Shown: in pieces, positions 5,103 to 10,744 of the stretch
Layout of the letters: every line of letters starts with the position of its first letter
Position numbering within the stretch: position 1 is the stretch's first letter
Assembly: GCA_944393305.1 (NCBI GenBank)
Contig: CALXZS010000028.1
Coordinates: 1 to 10,744, forward strand
Direction of reading: 5' to 3'
DNA: 10,744 bases
Source: an uncultured Clostridia bacterium
GTDB lineage: Bacteria; Bacillota; Clostridia; TANB77; CAG-508
The notes under the pieces: generated by a model
What the model was told of the DNA's origin: nothing
Databases searched by the model: none
Seen by the model: only the letters and a program-made list of their open reading frames with translations
Position numbers and translations under genes: made by a program

Positions 5103-5705
5103 TTATACCTTATTTATTATGATATTATCTTCAATCATTTTTTCACTTAATATTTCTATTCCGCTATTTTCTAGCTTTTCCTTCTTTTCTTTATTCGATT
5201 CTAATAGCATTACTACATTTTCTTTATATTCTGATTTTTTTATATTTATTTCTAATTGTTTACATATATATTCTATTTCTTTTATATTTTTATAAGATAT
5301 TTCCACACAATATCTTATTCCATATTCTTTTTCTATTATTTCCGCATTTTCTATTGCTTTTTTAGCAGATTCTGTATATGCTCTAACTAATCCTCCTGTT
5401 CCTAATAGTATTCCTCCAAAATATCTTGTAACAATTATTATTACATTACTTAGTTTATTATTTTTTAACAAGTCAAGTAATGGGGAACCCGCTGTTCCTG
5501 AAGGTTCTCCATCATCACTACATTTTTCTATATTACCTATTATATATGCATATGTATGATGTTTTGCGTCATGGTATTTTTTTCTTACTTGTTCTAACTT
5601 TTTTTCTGCTTCTTCTTTGCTATTTACTGCAATAATTTTTGCTATAAATTTTGACTTTTTTTCTATTATTTCAGCTTCCGCTTCATTTTTTATTGATTTA
5701 AACAT
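5103..5705 (-). CDS. yigZ: YigZ/YvyE family protein (IMPACT, UPF0029)
   Basis: The 200-residue product carries the family signatures in the N-terminal domain: KKSKFIA (16-22), HHTYAYI (49-55), SDDGEPSGTAGSP (63-75) and the long motif RYFGGILLGTGGLVRAY (94-110). The C-terminal part (about 130-200) is the smaller EF-G-domain-V-like domain found in bacterial members. The family is linked to eukaryotic IMPACT, a translation-stress regulator, but its bacterial role is poorly known. The ATG at 5705 overlaps the end of the flavoprotein gene by eight bases and has no strong ribosome site of its own, so translational coupling is likely. This is the last gene of the operon. No clear intrinsic terminator was seen after it. 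Confidence 0.93.
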   Translation of the reverse strand: MFKSIKNEAEAEIIEKKSKFIAKIIAVNSKEEAEKKLEQVRKKYHDAKHHTYAYIIGNIEKCSDDGEPSGTAGSPLLDLLKNNKLSNVIIIVTRYFGGILLGTGGLVRAYTESAKKAIENAEIIEKEYGIRYCVEISYKNIKEIEYICKQLEINIKKSEYKENVVMLLESNKEKKEKLENSGIEILSEKMIEDNIIINKV

Positions 5706-6924
5706 CTTTATTTAGTCCCGCAGTGTATCCTGTTGAATATGCAATTTGTAAATTAAATCCTCCTGTATAGCTATCAACATCTATTATTTCTCCTGCGAAA
5801 TACAATCCTTTCACTAATTTTGATTCCATCGTTTTTGGATTTATTTCTTTTGTAGATATTCCTCCGGCTGTAATTATTGCTTCTTCTATTGGTCTAAAAC
5901 CTTGTATATCTATTGTAAACTTTTTAAGCAAGTTTACTAATTTTTTTCTTTCTTCTTTTGTTATTTCATTTACTTTTTTATTTATATTCATTAATTCTAC
6001 TATGACTGGAATTAATTTTTTTGGCAATAAATCATCTAAACTATTTTTGAAATCTTTATTTTTTTCTTTACTAAAATCTCTTAATATTCTTTCTTCTAGT
6101 TTTTCTTCTGAAAGCGCTGGTTTTAAGTCTATTATTAATTTTACATTTTCCATACTTTTTCTAACTAGATGTGCTGAACCACTTAGTATTAATGGTCCTG
6201 ATACTCCAAAATGAGTAAATAACATTTCTCCAAAGTCTTCATATAGTATTTTGCTATTTTGCATAAATTTTATTTTTACATTTTTCAGAGTTAGTCCTTG
6301 TAATTCTTTGCATATTTCAAGCGAATTACTTTTTGCTGTTAATGCTACTAATGATGGTTTTAATTCTATTATTTTATGCCCTAGTTTTTCAGCTAATTTA
6401 TATCCATCTCCTGTTGAACCAGTAGTAGGATAACTTTTTCCACCTGTTGCAAGTATTACTTTTTCTGCGTCATATTTTTTATTTCCTACCATTACGCCAA
6501 TTACTTTGCCGTCTTTTACTAATATTTCATCTACTTTTGCATTTGTAATGATTTTTACTTTCTGTTTTTTTAGTTTTTTAATAAGAGCATCTAATACGTC
6601 AGATGCTCTATCTGTTACTGGAAATATTCTATTTCCTCTTTCTTCTTTTGTTTTTAGTCCTTCTTCTTTTAATAAATTGATAATATCTTGATTATTAAAG
6701 TTTTGAAATGCACTATATAGAAATTTACCATTACTTTGAGTATTTTTTATAAATTTTTCTATTTGCAAGCTACTTGTTATATTACATCTTCCTTTTCCAG
6801 TTATACATAGTTTTTTTCCTAAAGAATTCATTTTTTCTAATATTGTTACATCATTTCCTTGAATGCTTGCACTTATTGCTGATAGCATTCCTGCTGGTCC
6901 TCCACCAATAACTATTACTTTCAT
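5698..6924 (-). CDS. HI0933/YhiN-type NAD(P)/FAD-dependent oxidoreductase (aminoacetone oxidase family)
   Basis: This is a flavoprotein of 408 residues, typical for the family. It begins with a Rossmann dinucleotide fold, VIGGGPAGMLSA (5-16), with E30 as the likely ribose-binding acid. Family motifs follow in order: GKKLCITGKGRCNIT (36-50), GNRIFPVTDRASDV (97-110), ILATGGKSYPTTGSTGDGY (157-175), and near the end FAGEIIDVDSYTGGFNLQIAYSTG (about 377-400), which closes the FAD site. Relatives such as B. subtilis YtfP and E. coli YhiN are annotated as FAD-binding oxidoreductases, and the physiological substrate is not settled. The start codon overlaps the stop of the PLP-enzyme gene as ATGA, and its end overlaps yigZ, so it sits in a tightly coupled operon. 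Confidence 0.93.
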   Translation of the reverse strand: MKVIVIGGGPAGMLSAISASIQGNDVTILEKMNSLGKKLCITGKGRCNITSSLQIEKFIKNTQSNGKFLYSAFQNFNNQDIINLLKEEGLKTKEERGNRIFPVTDRASDVLDALIKKLKKQKVKIITNAKVDEILVKDGKVIGVMVGNKKYDAEKVILATGGKSYPTTGSTGDGYKLAEKLGHKIIELKPSLVALTAKSNSLEICKELQGLTLKNVKIKFMQNSKILYEDFGEMLFTHFGVSGPLILSGSAHLVRKSMENVKLIIDLKPALSEEKLEERILRDFSKEKNKDFKNSLDDLLPKKLIPVIVELMNINKKVNEITKEERKKLVNLLKKFTIDIQGFRPIEEAIITAGGISTKEINPKTMESKLVKGLYFAGEIIDVDSYTGGFNLQIAYSTGYTAGLNKDV

Positions 6925-8165
6925 TTTATATTTTCAACCGCTTTCATTAATCCTAATTTTCCATATTCATATGTAAGTCCACCTTGTTGAAATGCTATAT
7001 AAGGTTCTCTTAATGGTGCATCACAACTTAATTCTATTGATGAACCTTGGGTAAATGCACCTGCTGCCATTATAACCTTATCATCATATCCAGGCATATC
7101 TCCTGGTACAGGAATTGAGTTTGAATCAACTGGTGAACCCATTTGTATTCCTTGGCAATATTTTATTAATTTTTCTCTATCACCAAATTTTATTGTTTGC
7201 ACTATATCTGCTCTTGGCTCATTATATTTAGGTTCTGTAATATAACCTAGCTCTTCCATAACTTTACTTGTAAGCACTGCTGTTTTTAAACTACTAGCTA
7301 CTACACTTGGAGCAAAAAATAGTCCTTGCAGAATTTTTTTATTCATTCCTAGTGTTGGTCCTACTTCTTTCCCTTCTCCTGGAAGAGTTAATCTTTCTCC
7401 TACTAATTCTATTAATTCTTTTTTTCCTACTACATATGCTCCATTAGGAGATATTCCTCCACCTAAATTTTTTATTAATGACCCAACAAGTATATCTGCT
7501 CCTAAATTACTTGGTTCTAATTTACTTGTAAATTCTCCATAACAATTGTCTATCATTATTATTGCTGTGCTATTTACTTTTCTTATTTCTTTAATTACTT
7601 TTTCTATTTTATCTAATGTTATGCTTTTTCTTAGTGAGTATCCTCTAGACCTTTGTATTTCTATTACTTTTATATCATTTTTTGATACTCTTTTTGTGAT
7701 TTCTTCATAATTAAAGTCATTAATTTCTAAATCTATTTGTTCATATTTTATTCCAAATGATTTTAATGAACTTGGATTTTCTTTTAGCCCAATAACTTCA
7801 TCAAGTGTATCATATGGTTTTCCTGAAATGCTTAATAATATATCATTTGGTCTTAATAGTCCAAATAATGTTACATTTAAAGCATGTGACGCTGATATAA
7901 ATTGACCTCTAACTAAACTATCTTCTACATTAAAAATTTGACTATATATTTTTTCAATAGTTTCTCTTCCTATATCATCATAACCATATCCTGTTGTTTC
8001 ATTAAAATGTACTTCTGATAGGTTGTTATCATGAAATGCTTTTAACACTTTTAATGAATTATATTCACAAATTTCATTTATTTTATTAAATTCATTTTGT
8101 ACATTTTTTTCACAATTTTGTATAAGTTTTATTGTATCTTCACTAATTCCATATTCTTTATACAT
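6921..8165 (-). CDS. ynbB: YnbB-type PLP-dependent enzyme (methionine gamma-lyase-like, 'aluminium resistance' family)
   Basis: This fold-type I PLP enzyme has 414 residues from the chosen start. It shows TGYGYDDIGRETIEKIY (58-74), the conserved N-terminal block of YnbB proteins, GQFISASHALNVTLFG (87-102), IDNCYGEF (205-212) with the ring-nitrogen Asp D206, and GSLIKNLGGG (228-237) with K232 as the expected PLP lysine. The family is annotated as methionine gamma-lyase-like or aluminium resistance protein, and its true substrate is uncertain. The frame is open to a GTG at 8213 with ATGs at 8198 and 8177. I chose the ATG at 8165 because a GAGG site lies six bases before it and the protein then begins as in relatives. 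With this start it lies 34 bases after the WG-repeat gene. With the GTG it would overlap that gene. Confidence 0.9.
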   Translation of the reverse strand: MYKEYGISEDTIKLIQNCEKNVQNEFNKINEICEYNSLKVLKAFHDNNLSEVHFNETTGYGYDDIGRETIEKIYSQIFNVEDSLVRGQFISASHALNVTLFGLLRPNDILLSISGKPYDTLDEVIGLKENPSSLKSFGIKYEQIDLEINDFNYEEITKRVSKNDIKVIEIQRSRGYSLRKSITLDKIEKVIKEIRKVNSTAIIMIDNCYGEFTSKLEPSNLGADILVGSLIKNLGGGISPNGAYVVGKKELIELVGERLTLPGEGKEVGPTLGMNKKILQGLFFAPSVVASSLKTAVLTSKVMEELGYITEPKYNEPRADIVQTIKFGDREKLIKYCQGIQMGSPVDSNSIPVPGDMPGYDDKVIMAAGAFTQGSSIELSCDAPLREPYIAFQQGGLTYEYGKLGLMKAVENIK

Positions 8166-8199
8166 TTTTTGCCTCATTTCTTTTTTGTTCCTATTCATA

Positions 8200-9930
8200 T
8201 TAAATTGTACCACTAAATACTATTCCATTTTTTGAATTATTTGTTTGATAATATTTTCCTAAGAATGTTACATTTACCCATGATAATGTATAGCCATTAT
8301 CTGATACTAGTTGACCTTTAGTGTCTACTATTTGCCATTTTCCGTCTTTTTTAACTCCTGCAACATTTCCATTTTGTTCTGTTACCATATCATATTCATA
8401 ATTTACTACAACATTTCCATTTGCATCTACTAATCCCCATTTACCATCTTTTTTATCTGCATATATACTATTATTTGGTGCTATTTCTTTATATGTTATT
8501 TCTTTTCCATCTAAATTATAGTATTTTACATCTGTTTCTGAGTATAGTTTTATATAGTTTGTTTCTTTTGAAATATATGCATTTTCTATTCCTTCATGGA
8601 TTTGCATATCTTTATCTATAATATCTGTTCTGTTATTTTCACTATCTACTGCTTGAAGTGCATTTGTACCGTCAATTTGTTGAATAGCATTATAGTTTAC
8701 TTCAATAATTGAGTTTCCTTCTGCATTTATAATTCCTGTTTTGCCGTCTATTGTAACTATAAATTCATCATTATTTAAATATTCTATATATGTGTAATTT
8801 TCATTTAGTTTTTTATTTCCTGCATTATCTACTATATTATAATTATTATCTTTATCTATTACTATTGCATAGTTATCATTTACTTGATTATAACTTAATA
8901 TATCTGTATCTATATTATTTCCACTTGCATCAAAGATAAGTGTATCTTCTCCTTTTTGTGCATTTATATATTTTCCACCAATTATTATATTATCATAATC
9001 AATAGGAACTATATTATTTCCTTCTAAGTCTACAACACCCCAAGAACTATCTTTTTGCAAAATTAATAAATTGTTATTTTGGTCAAAATTTATGTCTGTA
9101 AAGTCATTTTTTAGCACTTCTTTTCCATTTTTTACAACTCCATATCTGCCATTATTTGCAGTAATTAAAAATACATCATCTCCTGTTATTTCAGTTATAC
9201 GACTTACTTCATTATATAATGGTTCTAATATTATTTTTCCTTTTCTATCTGCATAACCAAATTTATATCCATCATCTGTTTTTATTCTTAAAATAAATCC
9301 GGCTCTTTCATATTTTGTTTCTTCATCATAATATCCATCTGCTATTATTGATTCATATTCTGGTTTAATTATTATTGTTCCTTTAATGTTTATTACTCCA
9401 TATTGACCATTTTGTTCTACTTTAAAATTACCTTCTTTATAGTCTATATTTGTAATTGAATTATATATATTATCTGTAATTTTGTTTCCTTGCATGTCTA
9501 TTAAACCATACAATCCACCTTGTTTATATTTTAAAACTGTTTTTTCGTATGGGATATTACTTGATATATTATTTATACTTATTGCTTCTACGCTTTCATA
9601 ACCTGTTAATATGTCATTTCCATTATTATCTATTGCTGAAAAATTTTGTTCATCATCTGATTTTATAAAAACTGGCAATGTTGGATTTGGTATATCTATT
9701 GTAGAATATACCGGTTCTACAACTATATTACCTTCTCTATCTATTACACCGTATTTTCCATCTTGTTCTAGTTTGTAATATTGTATTTGGTCATTAGATA
9801 TTTCACTGAGTTCATAATTATATCTTTGATTATTTAAGTACATGGTTATTCCTACTGCCACCGCAATTACAATTAATAAAATTACTATTAATATTATTAT
9901 TTTTTTCTTGCTTTTGTTCTTATATTTCAT
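8200..9930 (-). CDS. Membrane-anchored WG-repeat (KWG/WG_beta_rep) protein
   Basis: The 576-residue protein has a Lys-rich start (1-10), one membrane helix (about 11-31) and then an extracytoplasmic region made almost wholly of WG repeats. The unit is about 35-45 residues with the core G-K-(Y/W)-G-(V/L)-(I/V)-D-x-x-G-N. Clear copies start near residues 58, 138, 175, 221, 260, 295, 395 and 496. Degenerate ones lie near 96, 329, 362, 433, 469 and 529, giving about 14. WG repeats are assumed to be beta-rich binding modules, and no enzyme domain is present. It is the first gene of an operon with ynbB, the flavoprotein and yigZ, under a consensus sigma-A promoter. The ATG has an AAGGAG site. A cell-surface binding or sensing role is an inference. 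Confidence 0.88.
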   Translation of the reverse strand: MKYKNKSKKKIIILIVILLIVIAVAVGITMYLNNQRYNYELSEISNDQIQYYKLEQDGKYGVIDREGNIVVEPVYSTIDIPNPTLPVFIKSDDEQNFSAIDNNGNDILTGYESVEAISINNISSNIPYEKTVLKYKQGGLYGLIDMQGNKITDNIYNSITNIDYKEGNFKVEQNGQYGVINIKGTIIIKPEYESIIADGYYDEETKYERAGFILRIKTDDGYKFGYADRKGKIILEPLYNEVSRITEITGDDVFLITANNGRYGVVKNGKEVLKNDFTDINFDQNNNLLILQKDSSWGVVDLEGNNIVPIDYDNIIIGGKYINAQKGEDTLIFDASGNNIDTDILSYNQVNDNYAIVIDKDNNYNIVDNAGNKKLNENYTYIEYLNNDEFIVTIDGKTGIINAEGNSIIEVNYNAIQQIDGTNALQAVDSENNRTDIIDKDMQIHEGIENAYISKETNYIKLYSETDVKYYNLDGKEITYKEIAPNNSIYADKKDGKWGLVDANGNVVVNYEYDMVTEQNGNVAGVKKDGKWQIVDTKGQLVSDNGYTLSWVNVTFLGKYYQTNNSKNGIVFSGTI

Positions 9931-9969
9931 TTATATTTGCTCCTTATTTCATTATATTTTGACAATATA

Positions 9970-9998
9970 ATTATATATTTGAAGTGTCAATATGTCAA
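9970..9998 (-). promoter_or_regulatory. Consensus sigma-A promoter of the WG-repeat operon
   Basis: On the minus strand TTGACA (9993-9998) and TATAAT (9970-9975) are exactly 17 bases apart, a full consensus match. A second TTGACA lies at 9985-9990 inside the spacer, and an inverted copy lies at 9959-9964 at the expected start point, so the repeats could also act as an operator. The leader would be about 33 bases. Confidence 0.8.
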
Positions 9999-10015
9999 CG
10001 AATATTTTCCATTTT

Positions 10016-10588
10016 TCAGATTTTTTCCCCTATTACACAACGCATTTTTCCTTCTAAATCTTTTACATATGTAATAAGTGTTATTGTATCTTTTTCATAT
10101 TTTTTACATGCATACTCTTCTTCATTATTTATTATTTGATTTGAAATTACTTTGTATACATTTTCTTTACCATTTACTATATATTTTATTTCATCGCCAA
10201 TTTCTAAATCTTTTAAATTTGCAAAATAGTTTTTATTATCTCCTATATTATGAGCTTTTAGAGAAACATTGCCATATAAATAATTTGAGGAAGTATAATG
10301 CCCTACATTTTCTTTTATTTGCTCTTCACTTGTTCCTTCTTTAATTTCTGTTTCTAGGTTTAATTTTTCTATTATTATTTTCCACTCAATTATTTCTTCT
10401 AGTGAAATATCTTGCAAAACAATATTGTTCTCTTCTATATTCGCTCCTATTTTATTAATATATGCCATATTCTTTTTATCTGAATTCTGGGAATTTATTA
10501 AATTTAGGATAAAAATTATTAATGAAAAAATTATTATAGTTATTAGTAATGAAATAATGTTTAAGTTTGTTCTATTGTAATTTATCAT
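10016..10588 (-). CDS. Membrane-anchored sortase-like protein with the catalytic Cys replaced by Tyr
   Basis: From the chosen ATG the protein has 190 residues: a membrane helix at about 9-32 and a C-terminal sortase-like domain (about 68-190). The order of motifs fits class D-like sortases: IIEKLNLETEIKEGTSEEQIKENVGHY (about 72-98), VSLKAHN with the catalytic His H113, FANLKDLEIGDEI (122-134), and TITLITY (168-174) followed by R183. In active sortases TLxTC supplies the nucleophilic Cys. Here that position is Tyr174 (codon TAT). A Cys lies directly after the Arg (C184) and another at C161. The frame extends to a TTG at 10624, but neither start has a good ribosome site, and I prefer the ATG at 10588 because a possible promoter covers the extension. 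Either a non-catalytic sortase homologue or a variant active site is possible. Confidence 0.7.
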   Translation of the reverse strand: MINYNRTNLNIISLLITIIIFSLIIFILNLINSQNSDKKNMAYINKIGANIEENNIVLQDISLEEIIEWKIIIEKLNLETEIKEGTSEEQIKENVGHYTSSNYLYGNVSLKAHNIGDNKNYFANLKDLEIGDEIKYIVNGKENVYKVISNQIINNEEEYACKKYEKDTITLITYVKDLEGKMRCVIGEKI

Positions 10589-10610
10589 GTTTTTTATTTT
10601 ACCATATTTT

Positions 10611-10641
10611 AGTATATTATGCAAATAGAATTCATCGTCAA
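10611..10641 (-). promoter_or_regulatory. Weak candidate sigma-A promoter of the sortase-like gene
   Basis: On the minus strand TTGACG (10636-10641) is followed by TATACT (10611-10616) after 19 bases, or by TAATAT (10614-10619) after 16. Neither pairing is ideal, but it is the best promoter-like sequence upstream of the ATG at 10588 and would place the start inside the TTG extension of the frame. Confidence 0.35.
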
Positions 10642-10653
10642 ATTATTACATAA

Positions 10654-10660
10654 TTCGACA
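10654..10660 (-). promoter_or_regulatory. Candidate 0A box upstream of the sortase-like gene
   Basis: The minus strand reads TTTTGTCGAAT here, containing the 0A core TGTCGAA with the favoured T run before it. It lies 13 bases upstream of the possible -35 of the sortase-like gene, a usual place for Spo0A control. Only one box was seen and chance is not excluded. Confidence 0.3.
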
Positions 10661-10669
10661 AAATATTGT

Positions 10670-10744
10670 TCATAACCTACTATTAACATATTTAATTGTA
10701 TATTTCAAAATTTCTTGTTCCTTGCTGTCGCTGCTAAAATTCTT
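10670..10744 (-). CDS. Possible C-terminal end of an upstream gene, frame uncertain
   Basis: Two minus-strand frames are open from the window edge. One runs 24 codons, ending IKYVNSRL and a TGA at 10670-10672. The other ends 12 codons in, with ILAATARNKKF and a TGA at 10705-10707. Both look protein-like and I cannot choose between them. The local sequence (10710-10735) is richer in G and C than most of the window, which is more typical of coding than spacer here. No family can be named. Confidence 0.25.
   Translation of the reverse strand, partial: KNFSSDSKEQEILKYTIKYVNSRL

Noticed and set aside
8166..8213. GTG start at 8213 for the YnbB-type gene
   Set aside because: It lacks a good ribosome site, overlaps the WG-repeat gene and adds residues before the usual family start. 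The ATG at 8165 has a GAGG site at good spacing.

Overview
The window comes from a very AT-rich, endospore-forming member of the Bacillota, most likely an uncultured gut-type Clostridia lineage. The evidence is the strong A/T bias in every gene and spacer, AGGAGG-type ribosome binding sites, and a cluster of sporulation and division genes: spo0A, a spoIVFA/spoIVFB-like pair and ftsZ. All genes I can support lie on the minus strand, so the biological order runs from high to low coordinates. No rRNA, tRNA, CRISPR array, phage gene or transposase was seen, and no gene-free stretch exceeds 300 bases.

Right end (10744 to 10016): the ambiguous tail of an upstream gene, a spacer with a Spo0A-box-like site, and a membrane-anchored sortase-fold protein whose expected catalytic Cys is a Tyr. 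Next (9998 to 5103): a consensus sigma-A promoter drives a tightly packed four-gene operon. It encodes a membrane-anchored WG-repeat protein, a YnbB-type PLP enzyme, an HI0933/YhiN-type flavoprotein and a YigZ/YvyE (IMPACT) protein. The last three are joined by a short gap or by overlapping stop and start codons.

Middle (5102 to 2990): spo0A with its own promoter region. An elaborate inverted-repeat element follows directly after its stop. Then comes a two-gene unit that looks spore-related: a membrane-anchored jelly-roll protein (C1q/TNF/BclA-C-like by pattern) and a four-helix membrane protein with three cysteine clusters. Both proteins begin with a Cys-Lys-Cys motif, and a sigma-K-like promoter precedes them. 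A small hairpin repeat related to the one after spo0A ends this unit.

Left (2928 to 1): ftsZ with a sigma-A promoter, encoding a short FtsZ that ends just after the globular core and lacks the usual C-terminal peptide. Two tiny genes not recognised as known families follow (52 and 67 codons). The second is a tail-anchored coiled-coil protein whose start codon sits in a perfect 10-bp inverted repeat. A sigma-E-like promoter then precedes a membrane-anchored M23 (LytM) protein and a truncated M50 intramembrane protease, the arrangement of the spoIVF operon.

The strongest candidates for something undescribed are the Cys-Lys-Cys jelly-roll/membrane pair, the tail-less FtsZ with its two small downstream proteins, the inverted-repeat element after spo0A, and the Cys-to-Tyr sortase. 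Promoter, operator and RNA-structure calls rest on reading consensus sequences by eye.
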